Of a stretch of DNA of 41,578 nucleotides, positions 14,959-23,607 are shown piece after piece. Position numbers and translations under genes: made by a program. This DNA comes from a virus, in IMG/VR virus record IMGVR_UViG_3300009001_000021, positions 1-41,578 of that record. The stretch is one strand, 5' to 3'. Under the pieces are notes generated by a model, which was given only the letters and a program-made list of their open reading frames with translations, ran no database searches and was not told where the DNA came from. How positions within the stretch are numbered: the stretch's first letter is position 1; each line of letters begins with the position of its first letter.

Positions 14959-15309
14959 TTATGCTGATGCTGATTCGTCATTAGATGATTTAGAAGATTC
15001 TTCTAATTCAACATTTTCGACAGCTTCAACTGGTGTAAATACACCTGTTTGAATGTCTAAACTACCTTGACCATATTTTTCAGTCAATTCTTGAACTAAC
15101 TTGGTTTCTGATTCAAGAGCTTTATTATATTCGTCTTCTAAACGAGCTCTTTCTTCAGACATACTTGCTAGTCTTTGTTCAGTTTGCATTCTTGAAACTT
15201 CTAAAGCACCAAATGATAGAGTAAGATTATTGTAATTTACTCTTAAATCACTTAAAGATTTTAGTTCATCTTCAGTGAATTGTATTTGATTTGTTTCTAC
15301 TTCTGACAT
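14959..15309 (-). CDS. coiled-coil protein upstream of the sheath, 116 aa
   Basis: Unknown function. Residues about 12-82 form a long amphipathic helix with heptad character (LKSLSDLRVNYNNLTLSFGA, RMQTEQRLASMSEERARLED), followed by VQELTEKYGQGSLDIQTGVF and an acidic Ser-rich tail (ESSKSSNDESASA). I recall similar coiled-coil proteins with a K-Y-G-x-G-x-L-D element next to structural genes in marine phages. A scaffold, chaperone or minor virion role is plausible but not shown. AAGGAG precedes the ATG; an ATACTTAT motif lies 36 bases upstream. Confidence 0.75.
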   Translation of the reverse strand: MSEVETNQIQFTEDELKSLSDLRVNYNNLTLSFGALEVSRMQTEQRLASMSEERARLEDEYNKALESETKLVQELTEKYGQGSLDIQTGVFTPVEAVENVELEESSKSSNDESASA

Positions 15310-15345
15310 AGTTATAACTCCTTGTTTGTTACTATTCTATTGTTA

Positions 15346-15353
15346 ATAAGTAT
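15346..15353 (-). promoter_or_regulatory. ATACTTAT motif upstream of the coiled-coil gene
   Basis: Minus-strand ATACTTATTA in the 66-base gap between the methyltransferase stop and the ATG at 15309. C variant of the recurring motif. Confidence 0.35.
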
Positions 15354-15375
15354 AATGTAAAAGCCTGTTATTACA

Positions 15376-16053
15376 TTATTTTTTAATTTTTTTCAACACA
15401 TCATCATATAGTTTTCTATATTTTTCTGGTGTATCGTCTTCGGTTATTATCCATTCTGGTAGATAATAAATTTCGTGAGTTGGGTCTTTATATCCATTTT
15501 TTAAATTTTCTGGAACTCTAGCGTCTATTTCATAAAGTTTTATTTTATTTTTGTCCATATACACTCGTGTCCAAAGTGTTTCTGGTTTCCATAAATGATT
15601 AAAAAATGTTAATATTGTTCCGACTTTACAATATTTTAAAATATCGATAGGAAAGTCCATAATCATTGGGTCAACAACATGCGCGTCAAAAAATATTGCG
15701 TCAAATGTTTTATTTAGTTCAAGACATTTCCAGTCTCCTGAAATGATTTCTGTATTGGGTTTATCTTTTGACCACTCAACTGCTTTTTTATAAATCTCAT
15801 CATTTAATTCAATGATTGTGTGTGATTCGATATCTTGTTCTTGAATATAGTTTGCACTAATACCCATACCGAAACCAACTTCTAAAATGTGTCCACCATT
15901 ACGACAAGTTATCTCAGCGTGGGCTTTCATAACTGGGTCTTCCCAATCTCCCATTACATAATGTTCATCTTTCTCATCAAACAATATTTTATTATCGTAA
16001 TGATTTAACTTTTTTTCTTTCCATTCTTTGTCGTATTGATTAAGTTGATTCAC
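15376..16053 (-). CDS. SAM-dependent methyltransferase, guanidinoacetate/arginine-methyltransferase-like, 225 aa
   Basis: Class I Rossmann methyltransferase. Motif I is HILEVGFGMGIS (about 55-66), the post-I acidic strand is TIIELND (79-85), and motif post-II is FDAIFFDAH (117-125). The preceding MGDWEDPVMKAHAEI (34-48) and the order of these blocks closely resemble guanidinoacetate N-methyltransferase (MERWETPYM before VLEVGFGM, IIECND) and the related Rmt2 arginine methyltransferases; human GAMT is 236 aa. No DNA-methyltransferase DPPY or PC motif is present. The start is GTG at 16053, inside the end of the Hint gene (14-base overlap), with a weak GGTGGA site, so translation is probably coupled. 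The substrate is unknown: a virion protein side chain is as plausible as a small metabolite. Confidence 0.85.
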   Translation of the reverse strand: MNQLNQYDKEWKEKKLNHYDNKILFDEKDEHYVMGDWEDPVMKAHAEITCRNGGHILEVGFGMGISANYIQEQDIESHTIIELNDEIYKKAVEWSKDKPNTEIISGDWKCLELNKTFDAIFFDAHVVDPMIMDFPIDILKYCKVGTILTFFNHLWKPETLWTRVYMDKNKIKLYEIDARVPENLKNGYKDPTHEIYYLPEWIITEDDTPEKYRKLYDDVLKKIKK

Positions 16054-17155
16054 TATCCACCACTTTCATTTGTGTCATATCGATTTCAGAGTGTGCGAGT
16101 ATTCCATTGGCATAGAAGTTCCAATTTTTAGTAACAACAACATAGGTTCTATGATTACCTTCGTATTTTTCAATAGAATTAACTACATACTCACTATCAT
16201 CTATTGTTTTTAGTTTATCACCAAGTTTTAGTTCTCTTGTTTTAATTTCGTAATTATTAAATGATGTTTCAGGAAGTATAGATACCCACTCATTACTTTC
16301 AGTATAAATAGGGTGGTCATCAGTTACGATGATATCATCATTTAATTTGTATAGATTATCGTGATAAACTATTTCAATGGTTCCCGCTCTTAATTCTTCT
16401 ATTTCGTTAGTGTCGAAGTTATAAGTATAAACCATATCACCGACTTTTAAATCATCAACCATTTTAAGTCCATCCGGAGTGTTGATTGGAACTGATTCGT
16501 GAAAACAAAATCTTGAAACTCCCGCAAATAAATCCTTTGAATTATCAGTAGTTCCATTGTTTGTAAAGTAAAAATTGTATCTAGCACCACTATCTGATTT
16601 AGCCGGGTGTGGTATGGCTTGAAAGCTCATATATACTCTATTATTACCACTCAAATCTGATATATTGTCGTCAAAACTACTTGATGAATTAAAAATAGTT
16701 TGAAAACCACCTGCAGAATTAGCAGTTCCACCTGTTCCTGGATTTCCATTAATGGAAAGTGCAACTTTCATAGTTGTATCCATTGTTTCAGTTCCATCAT
16801 TTTCTTTACCACATCTGATTGGTCCGTTTGAACCTGTAATGTCGATTATGAATCCAGTTCCACTATTGTCAAATGTTTGAGTAGAACCTCCTGCTGAACC
16901 ATCTGCACTGACAAGTGTAGTTGGAGTATAAATCCAGTTTAATATAGTAGCAGCTGAATGATTATAAGAATAAAATTCTGACATTGCGTGCGGGGCCGAA
17001 CCATCTGGTCTGTCCGCTGATGGATTTGCCGTGTTGATAGTTGCATAAGTTCCGTCTGATAAATCTTCTAACGAAGTGTTTGCCGTTGTTGAAGTTCTAC
17101 CGAGTTCAGTATTGATTTCACTTATTTTAATTGTACCTGAACTTTGTAATGCCAT
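16040..17155 (-). CDS. virion-type protein with C-terminal Hint (intein/BIL-like) domain, 371 aa
   Basis: The N-terminus SSGTIKISEINTELGR (5-20) with later SEFYSY is a short motif typical of phage tail or fibre-associated proteins. Residues 70-215 are a Ser/Gly/Asn-rich beta domain. From Cys217 the sequence is a Hint domain: CFHESVPINTPDGLKMVDDL and KVGD (block A), VTDDHPIY with the T-x-x-H pattern at 278-281 (block B), and NWNFYANGILAH (344-355, block F). The usual terminal Asn after His is replaced by Ser356, so complete protein splicing is unlikely; cleavage before Cys217 remains possible. The stop overlaps the methyltransferase start by 14 bases. AGGAG precedes the ATG, and an ATACTTAT motif lies 24 bases upstream. 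Confidence 0.85.
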   Translation of the reverse strand: MALQSSGTIKISEINTELGRTSTTANTSLEDLSDGTYATINTANPSADRPDGSAPHAMSEFYSYNHSAATILNWIYTPTTLVSADGSAGGSTQTFDNSGTGFIIDITGSNGPIRCGKENDGTETMDTTMKVALSINGNPGTGGTANSAGGFQTIFNSSSSFDDNISDLSGNNRVYMSFQAIPHPAKSDSGARYNFYFTNNGTTDNSKDLFAGVSRFCFHESVPINTPDGLKMVDDLKVGDMVYTYNFDTNEIEELRAGTIEIVYHDNLYKLNDDIIVTDDHPIYTESNEWVSILPETSFNNYEIKTRELKLGDKLKTIDDSEYVVNSIEKYEGNHRTYVVVTKNWNFYANGILAHSEIDMTQMKVVDSEST

Positions 17156-17179
17156 TTAGTTCTCCTATTACTTATATGA

Positions 17180-17187
17180 ATAAGTAT
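17180..17187 (-). promoter_or_regulatory. ATACTTAT motif upstream of the Hint gene
   Basis: Minus-strand ATACTTATTC in the 46-base gap before the ATG at 17155. A short inverted repeat, AAGTA-TTTT-TACTT, overlaps its upstream side. Confidence 0.35.
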
Positions 17188-17201
17188 TTTTACTTAAAAT
17201 A

Positions 17202-17450
17202 TTACGCGTCGTTACTACCACTAATGGTTGTAATTTCTGCTAAAGTCACTACTAATTCAGCATGTGATGCTGAAGCTTGAGTTACCATAGCTGTGTAGGT
17301 GGTTTTTGCATCGTGTGCTCCGAGACTTTCTTGATAATCCAAGATTGTTCTTTCATTACCATCGATATCAGTCTGTGTTCTCGTGTGTTTAATATTTACT
17401 TGAGCATATCCACTTCCTGACACCGTTGCGTCTGCTACTATTCTACCCAT
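17202..17450 (-). CDS. small protein following the S74 fibre, 82 aa
   Basis: Unknown function. The sequence is beta-rich and Ala/Thr/Ser-rich (GRIVADATVSGSGYAQVNIK, later TTYTAMVTQASASHAELVVT), with no Cys or membrane segment. Its ATG lies inside the last codons of the giant fibre gene (eight-base overlap), and the ribosome site GAGGAG is part of the fibre reading frame, so the two are translationally coupled. A role in fibre assembly or a small virion protein is suggested by position only. Confidence 0.7.
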   Translation of the reverse strand: MGRIVADATVSGSGYAQVNIKHTRTQTDIDGNERTILDYQESLGAHDAKTTYTAMVTQASASHAELVVTLAEITTISGSNDA

Positions 17451-20400
17451 TTGATTTCTCCTCTAATTTGGTTATTTGTTGTTGTTGTTTTTCTATTGTT
17501 GTTTGTTGAGTTTCAACAATACCTTTTAATTCTTTGATTGATTCAATTAATAATGGAACCATTTTTTCATATTTTACTGTTAAATAATCTTCGCCAGATA
17601 TTGATTCTATTGTTCCGTCTTCATTTTTACGAGTATCAAATGGAGCTAATGTTACGGCTTCTGGTAAAATTTCTTGAACTTGTTGAGCCGATACACCGAC
17701 TTTTCTTTTTCCAGTAAGATTATCATAGTCCTCATTGTATCCAAGTTCTTTTGCTAATTCATTTGATTCATAAGTAAATCCTTCTAATGATTGAACTTTT
17801 TCAAGAGCACTTGTAATTGGTTCAAGTTTATGTTTTAGTCGTATATCTGAATAATATGCAACGACATCTGCCAACGACCTAATACTACCATCTACTAACA
17901 AGTCTGCATTACCTGAATTACTATGAATACCGAATGTTCCAGAAGCTCCACTCAACATTATATTTGCCTGATTAGCACTACCAGCAGTCCAAGAACCTTG
18001 GTCTAATTGCCATACATTTCCAGTTCCAAAATATATATTATTAAGAACATCTAAACCAGCTGAAGTAAGACGCATTCTTGTTGTTGCATCAATAATAAAA
18101 TTTTGAGCTGAAGCTTGTATTTGTATTTGGTCTGCACTATCTCCACTTCTTCTTAGGTATAAATCTGCATTGTATGAACTTACAACACCACCATTTACAT
18201 AAATCATTTGATTAAACCAGTGATTTGCTCTATCAGTAGTATAATGACAATGACTGGTGTTTTGTGGCCCTATGTGTAAATATCCACTATCAGTAGATAT
18301 TTTTACATAATTACCACTAGCAACGTGAAATTCTACGTGGTCATCATTAACAATAGTTTCTAAATAATCTGAAGCATCTGCTTTTTGATATTGTCTTACA
18401 TAGTTATCACCCATTTGCATTTTTAATATATCAGCTCCTGCTTGAGTATGCCAAAATCTTAATAGTGCAGTTCTATTAGCAGTACTTCCATCTGATAAAT
18501 ATGTTGAAATAGCTCCTGCTCTTGCTCCACCACCTTGGTCGTGTCCAAACTCTAATGTTGGCCCACTACCTGCTGCAGTTGCAGTATTCATAATGCTTAA
18601 TGTAGGATTAGATGTTTTACCAAATGTAACATTACCATCTCCACCTAAAATATGTCTTAATGCATTATCACTATAAAAATTATAATTATCAGCAGAATTA
18701 GCATCGGTATCAATGTAAAAATTCATACCCCAACCACCACCAGATAAATTCAAATTACCTGAATCTGTTTGTATAGTAGAAGCATACATTGTTCCAGTTA
18801 CTAAAGAGTTACCATCAACATCTAATCTATAGCTTGCACCTGGTACTGTTGTATCTGATTCTCCATATCCCAATCTTAAAGAATGTGCCAGTGTCATTTT
18901 ACCTAATGTCGTTATAAATGCAGCACCTTGTGCATTAGTGTGACTGCTATCTCCAAACCAAAAACCTCTATCGGCATCATTGTCCATTTGGAAAGTCATC
19001 GCATAATCACTTTGTGAACCACCAAAAGTAAACCCTGATTGCATACCTATCGCATAAGCAGAATTATTCCAAACTCTAATTTTATCTCTTGTGGAAGTAG
19101 TATTATGCCAAAATTGACCAGCACCATCTGCCATTTTAATTTTACCAGCTTGTACTAAAGTATTTGTAATGGTTTCATCAAGATTTGCAAATGCGGAAGC
19201 TTCAAAATCTATCGCCCAACCATCACTCCAATGGTCTATTGATGAACCAAAACCTACTGTTACATCTCTTACTGTAATTTGTGGATAAGACCAAGTGTCT
19301 GTAAGTTCTCCAATATACACAAGATGATTTGTACCGTCGTGTCCAAATCTTACAGCTCTTTCATAATTGGTATTGTTACTAATTTGAGTAGCACTAACAT
19401 TTACCCATTCGTTTCCACCACTACTTGGTGTTTGATATACATATCCTGAAATTTGATAAGATATTGATTCATTTGATACATAATCAAAAATATCCACCCA
19501 AAAAGTAACCATATCTGCATAAATTGCTGGAACTTTTATTTCAATAGCACCAGTATGAGTATTTGCAGATGTTCTATACTGACCACCGCCAGGATGTAAT
19601 ACATAACCACCTAAACTTGTATTACTGTTATATACTGATATTCCATTTCCAGCAGACAATTTAAGATTTCCGTCTGAATCTATTTTCATCTGTGTAGTAC
19701 CACTAATACCACCTGTAATAAAGTTTATAGGGTCTGTACCACCAGAATATAATTCTAATTCGTGTGATGCCGCTCCTATTTTTAATCCACCACTTCCATT
19801 GTCAAATATTCTTTGGTCGTTAGCAAATTGGATTCTTGTTGGTTGTGCAAATAATAAATAATTAGAGTTTAAAGTTATGTTTGTAGTATTTCCACTTCCA
19901 ACCTGAAATGTATGAGAACTTCCTCTATATATATTTTGGTTAGTTCCTCCACCAAGATGTAAATTTCCAGAACCATATATATGGTCTGTTTGAAAATATA
20001 ATGTACTACTATCGCCACTTGCTAATAATTCCATAACAGTGCCATTAGAAGTAGTGTTTTCAAATCTTGCTGCTATGTCTGTATTTCCAGTAGAAACATG
20101 CAACTTTCTTTGTGGTGATGTAGTGCCGATTCCGACATCGCCTCCAAAATGAGTATCTAAATATATCTGTAAATCATCAGTTCCTGGTCTTGACATAAGA
20201 ACTGCATCTGTTCTTGGTGCAGTAATTGTAGTTCCAGTATTATCATATCCAGCAGACATCCAAATGTAGTTATCATTACCAGAGTATAAACCTGTAAACA
20301 TTTTTGGGGAATTACTTCTTTTATAAACGGTTGCTGCCCAACCACTTGGGTCATCAATAATTAAACCATCATTCCAAGAACCGTTGTTAGCATTTGCTAT

Positions 20401-23400
20401 AGTTAAAGGGCCTGCTGGTGATGTAGTGCCGATACCGACAAAACCTGAATCATCTATTGTAAATCTATCATTAGTTCCAACTGAGCTATTTTCTGATATT
20501 AAAAGTTTATGCCCACTTGAATCTACACCAATACTAAATTGTCTTGCTGCAGCTGTTGTTGTAAAAGTTATTTGTGGGTCATCACTTCCAGCGTGTATAT
20601 CTACATAAGAACTACCACCAACATCTCTTTGGAATCTTCCAATATATTGTCCACCACCACCACCTTGTACTAAGAAAGCACCTTCACTCGCATCTTGGTT
20701 AATGTGTAGTTTAGCACTTGGGCCGGAAGTATTAATACCGACTCTATTGTTTGCTGCATCTGTAAGTAATAAATGAGCATCAGAAGTACCTTCGACTCTA
20801 AAATCAGCATCGTTTGCAGTTTCATTTACTACTAATCCATAATTCATAAATGAATTACCAGTAACATTTAAATTGCCTACAACACTTGCACCAGAAGTAT
20901 TTACATAAAATCTTTGAGTTCCACTTGTTGAATCAACTGTTGCACCAGTTCTGAAACTAAATGTATCTCCGGTGTTGTATAGTGCAATGGTAGAATCAGC
21001 TTCTCTAAATAATAATCTTGATGATATAGTGTTGTCTGCACCATCTTTATCGATTAAAATTCCATTAACTCCTGATGAAGATACATGCAAGGTAGTAGCG
21101 GGTGATGCAGTGCCGATTCCGACATTTTGAGAAGAATCAATTCTCATACTTTCAGCAGCAGATGTTCCTGTATGAAAAGCCAATGCCATACTATCATCAT
21201 ATTGAGTTTCAGTTAAAATCTTTATAACTGCTGCACCACTATAAGAATTTGTTTTATATCCTATTTCAGCTTGTGTTCTTGCACCATTAGTTGTATTAAC
21301 ACCTGTATTTGAAAATGTTAATCTTTGTCCTGATGTACTTCCACCTAAGTCTAACTTACTTGCGGGCGATGTGGTGCCGATTCCGACATTACCAGTAGTG
21401 TGAGCAATAGCTAATCTTACAGCATTACTTTGGCTTTGGTCTTCTACACCCCAAAAAGATGATGGAATATTTGAAATTGATGAACTTGCACCACCAACAC
21501 CTGCATTCCAATTATATGAAGTTCCTCTACTATATCTAATTGTAGCACCATAACTTGCGTCACCTTGAAGTCTTAAAGAAACACCATTTCCATCTGAGCC
21601 ATTTATGTGCATTAAATTTGTAGGTGTTGTAGTTCCTATGCCGACATTGCCTGATGAGTCTACTGTAACAAGTTCTCCTTCAGAATTTATATTTCCTGTA
21701 ATATGGAACTTATTGTCAGTTCCGATGTTTGTTCCATAAGAATAACTTCCATTAGTAAACCAAATACCTGAACGAGTTGATGCAGTTGAAGCATATAATT
21801 TAATTATAGTTTCTCCTGAATCTACAATGTTTAACTTTGATTCAGGTGATGTAGTGCCGATACCAACTCTCCCATTGGCTCCTTTTATTCTCATAACGTG
21901 ATTATTACTACCGTTATCATTGGCCATAAATGAAATATCTTGGTCAACTCCTGTATTTTGAATTACCAACAAACTCGTAGAAGTGTTTTGTAAATAAGAA
22001 TGTGTAGCGTGTATCATTCTTAAATCATTATTAGCACCTACGGATAAACTTTTATTATCTGCTTGAAGTCTTGTGTTTTGATGAAATAAAGTTTGTGTTG
22101 AACTACCATCTAATGTTATGTAAGGTGTATTTCCACCACTACCATCATCACATCTAAATATTAAATCTCCATCATCTGCATATTGGTCAATATAAAAATT
22201 ACCAGTAGAGTTTGTTAAGAAAGTATTAGTTCCATTGTGGAAGAACTGACCATCTCCAGCACCACCAACATCAACTGTTTTAGAATCAGGAACTCTTATA
22301 CCTAAATTAGCATAAAGTCTTGCTTCACTTCCGTCTAACGTTAGATAAGCTGTTGTTCCACCTGAACCATCATCTGATTTTAAGATAATATCTTTGTCAT
22401 CGGCCTGATTTTCAATTTCCATATCACCCGTGATGTTAACGAATTTAGCAGCTGTAGAACTATGATATAAAAGTATATTTCCTGATGCCCCGACTTTTAA
22501 TGCCTGATTCCAATTAGGTAAGTGTACATTACCGATTTCACTTGAATCTATTTTTAATGCCGTAATCGTTGAACCACCATCATTTACATTGAAATGTAAG
22601 TCTTGGTCTTGAGTTATTGTTCTGATATAGTTTACATTACCTGCGTGATAAAGTTGTAAATCTTTACCAGTTCCTATTGATAATCTCGTGTTATCAAACA
22701 CTTGGACATAATCTGTTCCACTTTCTTCAATTCTCAACATTAAAGTTCCACCAACATAATGGTCTACTACATCACTTTGTGATTCAGCTATATAAGTTCC
22801 ACTTCCATCAGTACCGGATTGGTCAAAAATAAGTTTTCCTGTCGGTGGTAATCTTAATTCACCGAATGAACCAGTTGATGAATTTGCGTTTAAAGAACCT
22901 GTAAATTGATGTGTGTCTGAAGTAGAATCACCAAATATTGTGGAACCACTTGAAAAACTTTGTGTCATATAAGTTACTGATGAACTTACGATATAATTTT
23001 GTGCCGTTAAATCTCCTTCAACAACTAAATTTCCTTGAATTTCTGTTCTTGTTGGTGGTGTTAATAATAGGTCTCCAGTACCACCGTCTAATGTTATGTA
23101 AGGTGTTATTCCACCGGAACCATCATCACTACTAACTATAATATCTCTATCATCAGCAGTATTTTGTATGTATAAATGTCCAGTAGAGTTTTGTAAATAA
23201 GTATCTGCTGTATTATGAAAGAATTGTGCGTCTCCACTACTACCAACTTGTAATTGAACATTGTCTTGCATACGAAGTTGTTTGTTTGCTCTCATTTGAC
23301 CTTCGTCACCACGAATCGATAAGTAAGTAGTTACTCCACCTGAACCATCGTCTGTTCTAAAGAAAATACTTTTGTCATCAATGGTGTTATCTATGTATAA

Positions 23401-23607
23401 ATCACCAGTTCCGTATTGTTGTATAAAACTATGACTTCCATTGTGAAACAATCTTAAATCATTATTTGTTCCAAAGTATGCAACTGCACTATCTGGAAAA
23501 TATATATCATCGTTAAATTGAGCAGGTTTATCAAATACTGTTCTTACTACACTTCCGTCTAATGTTAGATAAGCAGTTACTCCACCTGAACCATCATCAC
23601 TTCTTAA
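17443..23607 (-). CDS. giant tail fibre, C-terminal part with peptidase S74 chaperone domain (separated by frameshift)
   Basis: Receptor-binding fibre, continuing the frame broken at about 23607. It has six more copies of the fibre repeat (G-x-x-x-D-L-x-x-x-H-x-G followed by DDGSGG and LTLDGS) and seven V-G-I-G-T-x-S-P repeats (about 21870-20100). A beta-rich region follows. The C-terminal domain starts at Ser of SDIRLKHKL (codon near 17850) and runs 135 residues, with GVSAQQVQEILPEAV and a terminal Gln-rich coiled coil. The Ser and Lys of SD-x-R-L-K are the S74 autocleavage dyad, which releases the chaperone after the trimer folds. The frame is open from 23625, but no ATG or ribosome site lies near the break; the TTG at 23451 sits inside a repeat and is not a credible start. 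The whole gene would be about 2,896 aa. Confidence 0.85.
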   Translation of the reverse strand, partial: LRSDDGSGGVTAYLTLDGSVVRTVFDKPAQFNDDIYFPDSAVAYFGTNNDLRLFHNGSHSFIQQYGTGDLYIDNTIDDKSIFFRTDDGSGGVTTYLSIRGDEGQMRANKQLRMQDNVQLQVGSSGDAQFFHNTADTYLQNSTGHLYIQNTADDRDIIVSSDDGSGGITPYITLDGGTGDLLLTPPTRTEIQGNLVVEGDLTAQNYIVSSSVTYMTQSFSSGSTIFGDSTSDTHQFTGSLNANSSTGSFGELRLPPTGKLIFDQSGTDGSGTYIAESQSDVVDHYVGGTLMLRIEESGTDYVQVFDNTRLSIGTGKDLQLYHAGNVNYIRTITQDQDLHFNVNDGGSTITALKIDSSEIGNVHLPNWNQALKVGASGNILLYHSSTAAKFVNITGDMEIENQADDKDIILKSDDGSGGTTAYLTLDGSEARLYANLGIRVPDSKTVDVGGAGDGQFFHNGTNTFLTNSTGNFYIDQYADDGDLIFRCDDGSGGNTPYITLDGSSTQTLFHQNTRLQADNKSLSVGANNDLRMIHATHSYLQNTSTSLLVIQNTGVDQDISFMANDNGSNNHVMRIKGANGRVGIGTTSPESKLNIVDSGETIIKLYASTASTRSGIWFTNGSYSYGTNIGTDNKFHITGNINSEGELVTVDSSGNVGIGTTTPTNLMHINGSDGNGVSLRLQGDASYGATIRYSRGTSYNWNAGVGGASSSISNIPSSFWGVEDQSQSNAVRLAIAHTTGNVGIGTTSPASKLDLGGSTSGQRLTFSNTGVNTTNGARTQAEIGYKTNSYSGAAVIKILTETQYDDSMALAFHTGTSAAESMRIDSSQNVGIGTASPATTLHVSSSGVNGILIDKDGADNTISSRLLFREADSTIALYNTGDTFSFRTGATVDSTSGTQRFYVNTSGASVVGNLNVTGNSFMNYGLVVNETANDADFRVEGTSDAHLLLTDAANNRVGINTSGPSAKLHINQDASEGAFLVQGGGGGQYIGRFQRDVGGSSYVDIHAGSDDPQITFTTTAAARQFSIGVDSSGHKLLISENSSVGTNDRFTIDDSGFVGIGTTSPAGPLTIANANNGSWNDGLIIDDPSGWAATVYKRSNSPKMFTGLYSGNDNYIWMSAGYDNTGTTITAPRTDAVLMSRPGTDDLQIYLDTHFGGDVGIGTTSPQRKLHVSTGNTDIAARFENTTSNGTVMELLASGDSSTLYFQTDHIYGSGNLHLGGGTNQNIYRGSSHTFQVGSGNTTNITLNSNYLLFAQPTRIQFANDQRIFDNGSGGLKIGAASHELELYSGGTDPINFITGGISGTTQMKIDSDGNLKLSAGNGISVYNSNTSLGGYVLHPGGGQYRTSANTHTGAIEIKVPAIYADMVTFWVDIFDYVSNESISYQISGYVYQTPSSGGNEWVNVSATQISNNTNYERAVRFGHDGTNHLVYIGELTDTWSYPQITVRDVTVGFGSSIDHWSDGWAIDFEASAFANLDETITNTLVQAGKIKMADGAGQFWHNTTSTRDKIRVWNNSAYAIGMQSGFTFGGSQSDYAMTFQMDNDADRGFWFGDSSHTNAQGAAFITTLGKMTLAHSLRLGYGESDTTVPGASYRLDVDGNSLVTGTMYASTIQTDSGNLNLSGGGWGMNFYIDTDANSADNYNFYSDNALRHILGGDGNVTFGKTSNPTLSIMNTATAAGSGPTLEFGHDQGGGARAGAISTYLSDGSTANRTALLRFWHTQAGADILKMQMGDNYVRQYQKADASDYLETIVNDDHVEFHVASGNYVKISTDSGYLHIGPQNTSHCHYTTDRANHWFNQMIYVNGGVVSSYNADLYLRRSGDSADQIQIQASAQNFIIDATTRMRLTSAGLDVLNNIYFGTGNVWQLDQGSWTAGSANQANIMLSGASGTFGIHSNSGNADLLVDGSIRSLADVVAYYSDIRLKHKLEPITSALEKVQSLEGFTYESNELAKELGYNEDYDNLTGKRKVGVSAQQVQEILPEAVTLAPFDTRKNEDGTIESISGEDYLTVKYEKMVPLLIESIKELKGIVETQQTTIEKQQQQITKLEEKSNG

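Noticed and set aside
15376-16053. DNA adenine or cytosine methyltransferase
   Set aside because: No DPPY/NPPY or PC motif; motif order and wording fit GAMT-like enzymes.
16040-17155. A complete splicing intein
   Set aside because: The domain is at the C-terminus without a C-extein and lacks the terminal Asn; no homing endonuclease domain is present.
23451-23451. TTG as the start of an independent 2,002-aa fibre
   Set aside because: It lies inside a fibre repeat (D-L-R-L-F-H-N-G) and has no ribosome site; the coding frame continues upstream to the frameshift.
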